DNA of 64,000 bases. Source: JABCPE02 sp963516675. GTDB taxonomy: Bacteria > Bacteroidota > Bacteroidia > Flavobacteriales > Weeksellaceae. Shown here in pieces: positions 9,452 through 17,568 of this stretch. How positions within the stretch are numbered: position 1 is the first letter of the stretch; each line of letters begins with the position of its first letter. A program made the translations under genes and the position numbers. The stretch spans positions 172,357-236,356 of the forward strand of contig CAUQBH010000001.1 of NCBI GenBank assembly GCA_963516675.1. The letters are read 5' to 3'. Below the pieces are notes generated by a model, which saw nothing but the letters and a program-made list of their open reading frames with translations, had not been told where the DNA came from and made no database searches.

Positions 9452-10729
9452 TTAGAATTTCAAATTTTTAAATCTCTCAAAAGCTGCTCTTTCCAGCATC
9501 TCTCTGTCATCTGGGTGAGCTATGGAAATAAGCGCTTTTGCTCTCTGCTGGAAGTTTTTCCCATGCAGATCCACCACACCATATTCTGTAGCCACATAGT
9601 GCATATGCCCTCTGGTAGTCACCACTCCTGCTCCTTCTTTTAGGAAAGGAACGATTCTCGGCACGCCTTTTTTAGTTCTGGCAGTAATCGCCAAGATAGG
9701 TTTTCCGCCATCGCTCAGCGCTGCTCCTCTCATAAAATCCACCTGCCCGCCGATACCACTGTATTGGTAAGAACCTATACTATCCGAGCAAGCCTGCCCT
9801 GTAAGGTCTAATTCTATCGCACTATTGATAGACACTGCTTTAGGGTTTCTACGGATAACACGAGGGTCGTTAGTATAATCTACATCAAGGAACGCAAAAG
9901 CTGGGTTATCATTCACAAAATCATACAATTTCTTTGTCCCGAAAGCAAAGCTCGTCACTGATTTATGCGGGTGCGTAGTTTTATACTTGTTATTCACCAC
10001 ACCATATTTTATCAAATCTACTACTCCATCACTAAGCATCTCTGTATGAATACCCAAGTCTTTATGATTATTAAGACACTTCAACACTGCATCTGGAATA
10101 GTCCCAATTCCCATCTGTAATACAGAACGGTCTTCGATGATTTCAGCAATGTTTCTACCTATCTGCAATTCTTCTTCTTCTATCTTCGCGCCGTAATCTA
10201 CTGTAAGCAGTTCTGTTTCGTGCCATACCATTTTATCAATTTGGCTCATATGGATTACGCTGTCTCCGTGAGTTCTCGGCATTTTAGGGTTTACCTGAGC
10301 AATTACATATTTTGCTGTATCTACTGCTGCTCTGGTAACATCCACAGAAAGCCCAAGTGTACAATATCCATGCTCATCTGGGGGAGAAACTTGGATAATC
10401 GCTACATCTAGCGGCATTCTATTGTTTCTAAACAAATCAGGAATATCTCCTAGGAAAATAGGAATAAAACTTCCTCTTCCGCTGTTTACATTCTCTCTAA
10501 CAGCCGTAGAGACAAACATCACATTAAAACGGAAACTATCTTCGTATTCTGGTTTTGTGATTTCTATATCGCCTTGTATCGTGATACAGGTAACTTCTAC
10601 ATTTTTTAATTCATTTGCTCGTTTTGCTAATTCGTTTACTAAATAATTAGGTGTACAAGCACTTCCTTGTAAAAAAATTCTATCATTACTTTTTATCAAT
10701 GACAGAGCTTCTTCTGCTGAACAATACAT
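9452..10729 (-). CDS. Acetyl-CoA hydrolase/transferase family protein
   Basis: A 425-residue CoA-transferase of the Cat1/4-hydroxybutyrate CoA-transferase family. The first half has the CoA-binding fold (FLQGSACTP, HGYCTLGLSVD); the second holds the likely catalytic glutamate in HTEMLSDG and glycine loops GIGTIPDAVL and GIGGQVDFMRGAA; the C terminus has EYGVVDLHGK. These enzymes move CoA between acyl groups such as acetate, succinate or butyrate, or hydrolyse acetyl-CoA; the exact substrate is not resolvable here. It is a monocistronic minus-strand gene with its own terminator. Length matches the family. Confidence 0.9.
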   Translation of the reverse strand: MYCSAEEALSLIKSNDRIFLQGSACTPNYLVNELAKRANELKNVEVTCITIQGDIEITKPEYEDSFRFNVMFVSTAVRENVNSGRGSFIPIFLGDIPDLFRNNRMPLDVAIIQVSPPDEHGYCTLGLSVDVTRAAVDTAKYVIAQVNPKMPRTHGDSVIHMSQIDKMVWHETELLTVDYGAKIEEEELQIGRNIAEIIEDRSVLQMGIGTIPDAVLKCLNNHKDLGIHTEMLSDGVVDLIKYGVVNNKYKTTHPHKSVTSFAFGTKKLYDFVNDNPAFAFLDVDYTNDPRVIRRNPKAVSINSAIELDLTGQACSDSIGSYQYSGIGGQVDFMRGAALSDGGKPILAITARTKKGVPRIVPFLKEGAGVVTTRGHMHYVATEYGVVDLHGKNFQQRAKALISIAHPDDREMLERAAFERFKNLKF

Positions 10730-10796
10730 ATTATTTTTCTAATGTTTTTATGACAAAATATTTTTTTATCAAATTATACTTATTTAAAATTTTCGG

Positions 10797-10804
10797 CAAA
10801 TATA
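10797..10804 (-). promoter_or_regulatory. Possible -7 element for the CoA hydrolase/transferase gene
   Basis: TATATTTG on the minus strand matches the Bacteroidota TAnnTTTG element, 67 bp upstream of the start at 10729. No good TTG at the -33 distance is seen, so support is moderate. Confidence 0.4.
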
Positions 10805-10899
10805 AAATTTTTTTTGTTTAGAAAATATCCCTATTTTTAGCCATTTATTTTCCTGATAAAATTTAGTTTATTATTCTTTTATTCTAAGAATAATTTGTT

Positions 10900-10907
10900 T
10901 ATTTTTG
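10900..10907 (+). promoter_or_regulatory. -7 element of the purD promoter
   Basis: TATTTTTG matches TAnnTTTG and ends 36 bp before the purD ATG. The upstream region is AT-rich without a clear TTG box. purD and guaA probably share this promoter. Confidence 0.5.
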
Positions 10908-10943
10908 TAGAACTATATATTTTAATTATAACATTTTCAAATT

Positions 10944-12185
10944 ATGAAAGTATTGATAATCGGAAATGGTGGAAGGGAATCTGCCATCGTATGGAAACTA
11001 AAAAATGACCCAAGAATTACCCAATTCTACTTTGCAAAAGGAAATGCCTCTACAGAGAAATTAGGAAAAACAGTTTATGAAACGGAAATAGCAGACCTTG
11101 TGAAGTTTGCTAAAAAAGAAGATATAGAACTTACCATCGTAGGGCCAGAAGCTCCTTTGGTGGAGGGCATCGTGGATGAATTTAACAAAGAAGGATTGAG
11201 AATTTTCGGAGCTAAAAAAGCGGCTGCATTACTAGAAGGCAGCAAGGCTTATTCCAAAAAATTCATGCAGGACTACGGCATCAGAACGGCTAAAGCGAAG
11301 ATTTTTGATTCTTACAACGATGCAGTTGCTTATGTGAAAACTCAGGCTTTCCCATTGGTAATAAAAGCGAGCGGTCTGGCAAGTGGAAAAGGCGTGGTTA
11401 TCTGTAAAGATTTAGCTGAAGCAGAAACTACCATTCACGATTTCATGATTAGAAAAGTTCATGGAGATGCAGGAATCAGAATCATTGTTGAAGAATTCTT
11501 GAGAGGTTTCGAAGCTTCTGTGATTGCTTTCTCTAATGGAGAAAAATTCTTCCCTTGCATAGCGGTGAAAGATTATAAAAAATTAGGAAACGGCGACAAA
11601 GGCCCTAACACAGGCGGAATGGGAACAGTTGCTCCAAATCCAGAGTTCACAGCTGCACACATGGAAGATTTCGTTCAAAATATAATGAATCCTACCATCA
11701 AAGGAATTCACGATAACATGCTGAAATTCAAAGGATTTATTTTCTTTGGGCTTTTGGTTTCTAATAACGAATGCTACCTATTAGAATACAACATGCGTCT
11801 GGGTGACCCTGAAACTCAGGCAATTATGCCACTTTTAGAAAACAACCTTTTAGATGCTATCAATGATTGTATCGATGGAAAAGATATTGAACTTAAGTTT
11901 TCAGATAAAAAATCGGTTTGTCTTGTGTTAGCTTCTGGCGGATATCCTCGTGATTTCGAAAAAGGACTGGAAATCAAAGGAATAGACAAAGTCAAAAACA
12001 GTGAAGTTTTCTTTGCTGGAGCAACATACCAAGGAAGCCGAATCGTAACAGACGGCGGAAGAGTGCTGAATTTAGTTGCTACTGGTGACACTTACGAAGA
12101 GGCTAGACAAAAGGTTTACGAAGATGCTGATGCTGTCAATTTTGACTATGCATATCACAGAGAGGATATTGGTTTAGTTAAATAA
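10944..12185 (+). CDS. purD: Phosphoribosylamine--glycine ligase
   Basis: A 413-residue ATP-grasp enzyme of de novo purine synthesis (ATP + phosphoribosylamine + glycine to GAR). It begins with the N-terminal MKVLIIGNGGRE motif, continues with IVGPEAPLVEGI, the ATP-grasp glycine loop KASGLASGKGV, the hallmark GGMGTVAPNP, and the metal-site NMRLGDPETQ. Length is close to the usual 420-430. It is followed after 24 bp by guaA in the same orientation, a purine-pathway pair likely read from one promoter. Confidence 0.97.
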   Translation: MKVLIIGNGGRESAIVWKLKNDPRITQFYFAKGNASTEKLGKTVYETEIADLVKFAKKEDIELTIVGPEAPLVEGIVDEFNKEGLRIFGAKKAAALLEGSKAYSKKFMQDYGIRTAKAKIFDSYNDAVAYVKTQAFPLVIKASGLASGKGVVICKDLAEAETTIHDFMIRKVHGDAGIRIIVEEFLRGFEASVIAFSNGEKFFPCIAVKDYKKLGNGDKGPNTGGMGTVAPNPEFTAAHMEDFVQNIMNPTIKGIHDNMLKFKGFIFFGLLVSNNECYLLEYNMRLGDPETQAIMPLLENNLLDAINDCIDGKDIELKFSDKKSVCLVLASGGYPRDFEKGLEIKGIDKVKNSEVFFAGATYQGSRIVTDGGRVLNLVATGDTYEEARQKVYEDADAVNFDYAYHREDIGLVK

Positions 12186-12209
12186 TTTTCAGCAAAAAAC
12201 TATATCAAT

Positions 12210-13739
12210 ATGAATAATGGAATCATTGTTCTTGATTTCGGGTCTCAGTACAATCAGCTGATTAGCCGAAGAGTACGAGAAATGCAGGTGTATTCGGAAA
12301 TTATTCCTTATAACACTCCCATAGATGAAATCAAGGCTAAAAAACCTGCTGGAATCATACTTTCGGGCGGGCCATCTTCCGTAAATGCAGAAGATGCACA
12401 TTTGGTGGATAAAGAAATTTTTAATCTCGGAATTCCTATTTTAGGAATCTGCTATGGAATGCAGCTTACGGCGCATCTCCTCGGCGGAAAGGTAGAAAAA
12501 GGCACCAAAGGCGAATACGGAAAATCTCATCTGGAGATTGTAAAACCCTGCGCTCTTTTCGAAGGAGTAAGCCAAAATTCTATCGTTTGGATGAGCCACT
12601 TTGACGAAGTAAAGGAGCTTCCAAAGGATTTTGAAATCAATGCTAAATCAGGCGTGATTGCGGCTATTTCCAACGAGGCTAAAAACTTCTACGCCGTGCA
12701 GTTCCACCCAGAAGTAACCCACAGTGAGGAAGGCGGAAAAATGCTGGAAAATTTTGTATTTAAAATTTGTAAAGCAGAAAGAAACTGGAAATTAACCAAT
12801 TACATAGAAAAAACGGTCAGCGAAATCAAAGAAAAAGTCGGAAATCAAAAAGTGATTTTAGGACTTTCTGGCGGTGTGGATTCTTCCGTAGCGGCAGTGC
12901 TTATCCATAAAGCGATAGGCGACCAGCTGACTTGTATCTTCGTGGATACAGGACTTCTCAGAAAAGATGAAGCGAAAAAAGTAATGCATAACTATGGAGA
13001 GCATTTCCATATGAATATCAAATGCATAGATGCTTCTGAGAGATTTTTGGCTAAATTAAAAGGTGTGTCCGACCCAGAACAGAAAAGAAAAATCATTGGA
13101 AATGAATTTATAGAAGTTTTCGATGAAGAATCTTCAAAAATAGAAGGTGCGAAATTCTTGGCACAAGGGACTATTTATCCCGATGTGATAGAATCTCAGT
13201 CCATCAAAGGCCCTTCGGCAGTGATAAAATCCCACCATAATGTGGGCGGACTTCCAGAGGATATGAAATTTGAACTCTTAGAACCTCTACGCGAACTTTT
13301 CAAGGATGAAGTAAGAAAAGTAGGTGAAGAATTGGGTATCCCAAGCCACCTTGTCCATCGCCATCCGTTCCCTGGTCCAGGGCTGGGAATCAGAGTTTTA
13401 GGAGAAGTAGATGCAGAAAAAGTGAGAATTCTTCAGGAGGCTGATGATATTTTCATCGAAGAACTCTACAAACACGAGCTTTATGACAAAGTGAGCCAAG
13501 CGTTCGTAGTGCTTCTTCCTGTGAAATCTGTGGGCGTAATGGGCGATGAGAGAACTTACGAATACACCGCAGTAGTCCGTTCTGCGAATACCATAGACTT
13601 TATGACTGCAACATGGAGCAAACTTCCTTACGAGTTTTTAGAATTGATATCCAACCGCATCATAAACGAAGTAAAAGGCATCAATCGTGTGGCTTACGAT
13701 ATTTCCAGCAAGCCGCCTGCAACCATAGAATGGGAATAA
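12210..13739 (+). CDS. guaA: GMP synthase (glutamine-hydrolysing)
   Basis: A 509-residue two-domain enzyme that converts XMP, glutamine and ATP to GMP. The N-terminal class I glutamine amidotransferase has the nucleophile C81 (GICYGMQ) and the partners H166 and E168 (FHPEV). The ATP-pyrophosphatase domain has the P-loop SGGVDSS at residues 220-226, followed by the dimerisation domain ending in KPPATIEWE, the family's typical C terminus. Start ATG 12210 puts the first strand (GIIVLDFGSQY) in place. Likely co-transcribed with purD and terminated by the hairpin just downstream. Confidence 0.98.
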   Translation: MNNGIIVLDFGSQYNQLISRRVREMQVYSEIIPYNTPIDEIKAKKPAGIILSGGPSSVNAEDAHLVDKEIFNLGIPILGICYGMQLTAHLLGGKVEKGTKGEYGKSHLEIVKPCALFEGVSQNSIVWMSHFDEVKELPKDFEINAKSGVIAAISNEAKNFYAVQFHPEVTHSEEGGKMLENFVFKICKAERNWKLTNYIEKTVSEIKEKVGNQKVILGLSGGVDSSVAAVLIHKAIGDQLTCIFVDTGLLRKDEAKKVMHNYGEHFHMNIKCIDASERFLAKLKGVSDPEQKRKIIGNEFIEVFDEESSKIEGAKFLAQGTIYPDVIESQSIKGPSAVIKSHHNVGGLPEDMKFELLEPLRELFKDEVRKVGEELGIPSHLVHRHPFPGPGLGIRVLGEVDAEKVRILQEADDIFIEELYKHELYDKVSQAFVVLLPVKSVGVMGDERTYEYTAVVRSANTIDFMTATWSKLPYEFLELISNRIINEVKGINRVAYDISSKPPATIEWE

Positions 13740-13746
13740 TTTTAAT

Positions 13747-13782
13747 AAAAAATATCTTTACGCTTTGTAAAGATATTTTTTT
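13747..13782. terminator. Bidirectional hairpin terminator after guaA
   Basis: A perfect 11-bp stem AATATCTTTAC / GTAAAGATATT with loop GCTTT, extended by A/T pairs and followed by T runs on both strands. It separates guaA (plus) from the convergent MBL-fold gene (minus). Confidence 0.9.
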
Positions 13783-13785
13783 GTT

Positions 13786-14466
13786 TTAAAGTTCAAACTC
13801 TTCTCCTAATTCAGGAAGGAAAAGCTCTATTTTTCGCTGTTGAAAAACTTCCTTCGCCTGTTCGTGATTTATCTTAATCGGCGGAAAAGTATCAAAATGA
13901 CAACCTATCACTTTTGGTGTTTTTATCAACTCTGAAGAAGCAAAAGCAGCCTGCTCTGCATCCATCGTATAATGCCCGCCAACTGGCAGAATAGCACAAT
14001 CTATCTTACCAAAAAGCTGCGGCAAAATTCCCATTTCAGAGATAACTCCTGTATCGCCAGCAAAATACACACATTTTCCATCAAATTTTAAAACATATCC
14101 CGCAGGATGCCCACCATATGTCCCATCTGGAAAACTAGAAGTATGAGATGCCGGAACCATACTGATTTTCAGGCCTTCTATCATTGTAGAGCCTCCTATA
14201 TTGATATCTATAGAGTGAGGATGCCCGAAATATCCGCATATCTCTGGCTGAGCGATAATCTGCACCTCTGGATGGTTTTTGATAACCTCAGCCACATCTG
14301 CCGTATGGTCTCCATGGGCATGAGTAATCAGCACATAATCAATCTTCTGCGAGCTGATATCAAATCCAGATTTTTCCTTTTGGAAATTATAAAATGGGTC
14401 TGTGAAGATATTTTTGCCTTTATACGAAAACAAAAAACAATTTTGCCCTAAAAATTTCACTTTCAT
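13786..14466 (-). CDS. MBL-fold metal-dependent hydrolase (UPF0173 type)
   Basis: A 226-residue metallo-beta-lactamase-fold protein. The metal motif THAHGDHTADV supplies H49, H51, D53 and H54; further ligands are in VPASHTSSF, FAGDTG and GCHFDTFPP. Its length and the motif FAGDTGVISEM match the UPF0173 group of small hydrolases, whose substrates are mostly unknown. It ends beside the guaA terminator and starts 25 bp after the menA stop, so menA and this gene are probably one minus-strand unit. No signal peptide. Confidence 0.9.
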   Translation of the reverse strand: MKVKFLGQNCFLFSYKGKNIFTDPFYNFQKEKSGFDISSQKIDYVLITHAHGDHTADVAEVIKNHPEVQIIAQPEICGYFGHPHSIDINIGGSTMIEGLKISMVPASHTSSFPDGTYGGHPAGYVLKFDGKCVYFAGDTGVISEMGILPQLFGKIDCAILPVGGHYTMDAEQAAFASSELIKTPKVIGCHFDTFPPIKINHEQAKEVFQQRKIELFLPELGEEFEL

Positions 14467-14491
14467 AATCTTATATTTTTTAATTTTTTTC

Positions 14492-15430
14492 TTAAAAATA
14501 ATTTAATCCCAAAGCCACCAAAACTGCCATCATAAGGGTAATTATCCCCACTTGTTTCAGGAATGGGTCTAGCTCATTAGGTGATTTTACTTTCATAATA
14601 TTTCGGCGGAGTGCAGCCATCGGAAAAAATAAAATCATCACAATAAAAGCGTAATATTTCCCCTGTGCATGGAGATTGTTTTTCATTAAAAAAACGAGAA
14701 TAAAAATCAGTGGCATCTGCATGAGGACAATCTGATAAATCATCGCATATCTAAATCCCAGCCACTGCGCAACCGTTTTTTTTCCTGCCTTTTGGTCGCT
14801 TTCCATATCCCTCATATTATTGAGATTCAGCACCGATACAGACAACATTCCTACCGCAGAAGCAGGAAGCAAAACATCCCAATTCCATGTTTTAGTAAAA
14901 AGAAAATAGCTCCCGCCTACTGACACCAATCCAAAAAAAATAAAAACCATAATATCCCCCAAACCTAAGTATCCATAAGGTTTCTTGCCGATTGTATAGC
15001 TTATCGCTGCCCAGATGCTCATCATCCCCAAACCGATAAAAACCCAAAATTCCGTAACAAAATCAGGAAAAAACGCCAAATAAAGCAAAGCCGCTGTCGC
15101 CAGCACAGACAAAACCACAAACGAAATCACTACTTTTTTCATTTGTTCTGCTAAAATTTTCCCTGATGCCACCGCTCTGCTCTCTGCTTTTTCATCACGG
15201 AAATCGTCCGTTCCCTTTGTCCCATCACCATAATCATTAGAAAAATTGGACAAAATCTGATAAAACATCGTAACAAGCAAAGCCAAAATAAAAACCCTAT
15301 AATCCCAAAATCCACCTTCCTGAACCAATCGCCAGCGGGCAATAAAAGCCCCCATAATAATACCGCTCACGGATAGCGGCAGTGTTCTCAACCGCGCCGC
15401 CTGAAGCCAAATAAATATTCCTTTCTTCAT
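14492..15430 (-). CDS. menA: 1,4-dihydroxy-2-naphthoate polyprenyltransferase
   Basis: A 312-residue UbiA-family membrane prenyltransferase with about eight to nine hydrophobic helices. The first Asp-rich site is NFSNDYGDGTKGTDDFRD (N65, D66, D69, D75-76) and the second is NNMRDMESDQKAGK. It attaches a polyprenyl chain to dihydroxynaphthoate, the membrane step of menaquinone synthesis, consistent with the menaquinone-based respiration of Flavobacteriia. It is divergent from the DtxR-like regulator, sharing a 117-bp control region, and precedes the MBL-fold gene. Confidence 0.93.
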   Translation of the reverse strand: MKKGIFIWLQAARLRTLPLSVSGIIMGAFIARWRLVQEGGFWDYRVFILALLVTMFYQILSNFSNDYGDGTKGTDDFRDEKAESRAVASGKILAEQMKKVVISFVVLSVLATAALLYLAFFPDFVTEFWVFIGLGMMSIWAAISYTIGKKPYGYLGLGDIMVFIFFGLVSVGGSYFLFTKTWNWDVLLPASAVGMLSVSVLNLNNMRDMESDQKAGKKTVAQWLGFRYAMIYQIVLMQMPLIFILVFLMKNNLHAQGKYYAFIVMILFFPMAALRRNIMKVKSPNELDPFLKQVGIITLMMAVLVALGLNYF

Positions 15431-15493
15431 ACCTTAATCACTGAAAATAAATTTTTATTTATTTCCTTTTTTCACCTAAAATTTGTGTAAAGA

Positions 15494-15509
15494 TAATCAT
15501 TTGTGATTA
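15494..15509. promoter_or_regulatory. Palindromic operator candidate
   Basis: A perfect inverted repeat TAATCA-TTTG-TGATTA whose right part contains the TTG of the regulator promoter. Its position between menA and the DtxR/MntR-like gene makes it a natural site for metal-dependent autoregulation; this is inference. Confidence 0.5.
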
Positions 15510-15529
15510 AAAAATAATCGTTAGATTTG
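15501..15529 (+). promoter_or_regulatory. Promoter of the DtxR/MntR-like regulator
   Basis: TTG (15501-15503), 18-bp spacer, TAGATTTG (15522-15529): a full match to the Bacteroidota TTG-N17-23-TAnnTTTG consensus, 18 bp before the chosen ATG at 15548. Confidence 0.7.
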
Positions 15530-15547
15530 CCGAGGTTTATACTGATT

Positions 15548-16201
15548 ATGAAATCACTCAATGAAGAAAACTATCTAAAAGCTATTTTTCATCTTATTGA
15601 CAAAGATGACACTTTCACAGTCAATGAGTTAAGCAAAATGCTCAACATAAAAATGCCCAGCGTAAACAGCATGATGAAAAAATTTTCTCAGAAAAACTGG
15701 GTCATCTACGAAAGTTACAAACCGATAAAAATCACAGCATTAGGAAAGAAAGAAGCCGCTCATGTGGTGAGAAAACATAGACTGACCGAAATGTTTTTAG
15801 TAGAAAAAATGGGCTTCGGCTGGGAGGTCGTTCACGAAATCGCGGAACAGCTGGAACATATCCATTCAGAGATTTTCTTTGATAAAATGGATGAACTCCT
15901 GAACTACCCAAAAGTAGATCCACACGGCGAACCTATTCCTGACAAACAGGGAAACATCATTCAGCAAAACCTAACAAAACTAAGCGAGTGTAAAGCTGGA
16001 AACTCTGCCATTCTTTCGGCGGTAATAGATTCCTCGGATGAGTTTTTGACTTACCTGAATCATAGAAGTCTGAGTTTAAATTCTGAACTGAAAATTTTAG
16101 AAGTGGAAAAATTTGACCAATCGATGAAAATAGAGTTTGATGGAAAAACCGAAACGCTCAGCAAAATGGTTTGTGATAAAATTTTAGTGCAGAAAATCTA
16201 A
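15548..16201 (+). CDS. Metal-dependent transcriptional regulator, DtxR/MntR family
   Basis: A 217-residue iron/manganese-type repressor. The N terminus is a winged helix (SLNEENYLKAIFHL, NELSKMLNIKMPSVNSMMKKF), followed by the dimerisation and metal-binding region (KKEAAHVVRKHRLTEMFLVEKMG, EIAEQLEHIHSE, FPKVDPHGEPIP-like PKVDPHGEPIP) and a C-terminal SH3-like FeoA-type domain. The conserved HRL..E and EH..H residues are metal ligands in the family. I chose ATG 15548 over the upstream TTG 15527 because that TTG is part of the -7 promoter box. The palindrome over the promoter suggests autoregulation. Whether it senses Fe or Mn is unclear. Confidence 0.9.
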   Translation: MKSLNEENYLKAIFHLIDKDDTFTVNELSKMLNIKMPSVNSMMKKFSQKNWVIYESYKPIKITALGKKEAAHVVRKHRLTEMFLVEKMGFGWEVVHEIAEQLEHIHSEIFFDKMDELLNYPKVDPHGEPIPDKQGNIIQQNLTKLSECKAGNSAILSAVIDSSDEFLTYLNHRSLSLNSELKILEVEKFDQSMKIEFDGKTETLSKMVCDKILVQKI

Positions 16202-16206
16202 CAAAC

Positions 16207-16237
16207 AAAAAGAGACGCCCCAAAAGCATCTCTTTTT
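16207..16237. terminator. Hairpin terminator, convergent genes
   Basis: Stem AAAAAGAGA / TCTCTTTTT with one mismatch and two more GC pairs near the loop CCCAAAA. It lies between the regulator (plus) and the phosphodiesterase gene (minus). Confidence 0.8.
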
Positions 16238-16244
16238 TCATGTA

Positions 16245-17501
16245 TTATTTTTTAAGAATTGGTGTCAGAACCTTGGTTTTTCCATCTATATTTTTAGGAT
16301 TTTCTACTCCTAAAATATAATTGATAAATGGATAAATGTGTATATTTTCAAAAGGTTTTATCTCGTTATTTTCTTTGATTTTATTCCCAAAAGCATAGAA
16401 AATCGCCATCATTTCTGGTGTCACATACGGGTCATATCCATGAGTCCCCCAGATGCCTTTTCTATTTGCTAAAAAGTCTTTTTCGCTTTTTACCATATAG
16501 TACGGCGCATCGGTAATAATCAAAATATCGCCTATATTTTTGTGGTTTCTATAATGCCATTTTTTCGGTGTTTCTTCTTTTTTATACACTTTCACATGGC
16601 TGTTTCCCGCGAAATATTGTTTTATCTCTTGATAAACTTCCTCTTTTTGGTTTTTATTTTTTAGATAAACTTGGCAGTGCATACCATTGTTTATCATATC
16701 TGCTTTGTCTTTTAGTTTATTTTCAAGATTTTCGGTGATGATTATTTTCCCTTTTTCGCTTGTCATATCTATCATTCCGTGGTCAGCCGTGATGATGGTA
16801 GTGATTGGCAGGTCTAAATTTTCCACGCCCTGCATAATTTGCCCTAAAAGCTGATCTGCCAGCTGTAATTCTTGTTTCAGTTTTTCAGAATTTGTCCCCG
16901 TCTGATGCCCCGCCGTATCCACAAACTCAAAATAAAGCGTCACAAATCGTGGTCTTTCCGATTCTGGAAGCCTAAACCAATTCATCACCTGCTGAATTCT
17001 TTCGGTGTAAGGCACATTAGAATCATATTGTTTCCAGTAGGTAGGATATTCGCCTTGTATAGGTGCTTCTGAACCCACCCAGAAATAAGAAGCGGTCTTC
17101 ATTCCATATTTTTGAAGCCACTGCCACTGCGGCATTCCTCCATAGAATTTAGGGTTCTGCACGGCTTCTCTATTTGGGATAGAATAGATTTTGTCCTCTG
17201 CTGGAGAATAAAACATATTATCCACTAGCCCATGGTTCCCTGGGTACATTCCCGTAATTATAGTGTAGTGGTTAGGAAAGGTTTTACTAGGAAAACTAGG
17301 AATGATTCCTTTTGCGTAGGAGGATTTTTGTTTGAGTTTTTTAAAGTTTTCTAAATTAAATTTCTCTGGATAGTCATACCTGAATCCATCAAAAGAAACC
17401 AGCAAAACATATTGTTTCTCTGATGGCTTATTTACCAGAGCATTATTTTTACAAGAAGTTAGAAAAAAAAGACTAATCCAGATGAATAAAATTTTCTTCA
17501 T
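16245..17501 (-). CDS. Lipoprotein phosphodiesterase/nucleotide pyrophosphatase (alkaline phosphatase superfamily)
   Basis: A 418-residue type I phosphodiesterase (NPP family). Visible metal-site residues: D38 (SFDGFRYD), nucleophile T74 (SKTFPNH), D195 and H199 (VDTAGHQ), D240 and H241 (TADHGM) and a late WGTHGYDP. The N terminus is a lipoprotein signal with lipobox FLTSC (C17), so the enzyme is anchored in the cell envelope. I start at ATG 17501; the longer open frame upstream runs into the opposing fumC gene and lacks a signal peptide. NPP enzymes hydrolyse nucleotide or phospholipid phosphodiesters; the substrate is not evident. Its promoter overlaps that of fumC. Confidence 0.9.
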   Translation of the reverse strand: MKKILFIWISLFFLTSCKNNALVNKPSEKQYVLLVSFDGFRYDYPEKFNLENFKKLKQKSSYAKGIIPSFPSKTFPNHYTIITGMYPGNHGLVDNMFYSPAEDKIYSIPNREAVQNPKFYGGMPQWQWLQKYGMKTASYFWVGSEAPIQGEYPTYWKQYDSNVPYTERIQQVMNWFRLPESERPRFVTLYFEFVDTAGHQTGTNSEKLKQELQLADQLLGQIMQGVENLDLPITTIITADHGMIDMTSEKGKIIITENLENKLKDKADMINNGMHCQVYLKNKNQKEEVYQEIKQYFAGNSHVKVYKKEETPKKWHYRNHKNIGDILIITDAPYYMVKSEKDFLANRKGIWGTHGYDPYVTPEMMAIFYAFGNKIKENNEIKPFENIHIYPFINYILGVENPKNIDGKTKVLTPILKK

Positions 17502-17520
17502 TGTTAAATTTAAATTTCCA

Positions 17521-17554
17521 CAAAGGTAAAAAGTTTTAAGTAAATTTGTGACAA
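17521..17554 (-). promoter_or_regulatory. Promoter of the phosphodiesterase gene
   Basis: On the minus strand: TTG (17552-17554), 23-bp spacer, TACCTTTG (17521-17528), 19 bp before the ATG at 17501. It overlaps the fumC -7 box on the other strand. Confidence 0.6.
17541..17548 (+). promoter_or_regulatory. -7 element of fumC
   Basis: TAAATTTG matches TAnnTTTG and ends 20 bp before the fumC ATG at 17569. No clean TTG upstream; it is interleaved with the divergent promoter. Confidence 0.55.
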
Positions 17555-17568
17555 ATAAAATTATTATC

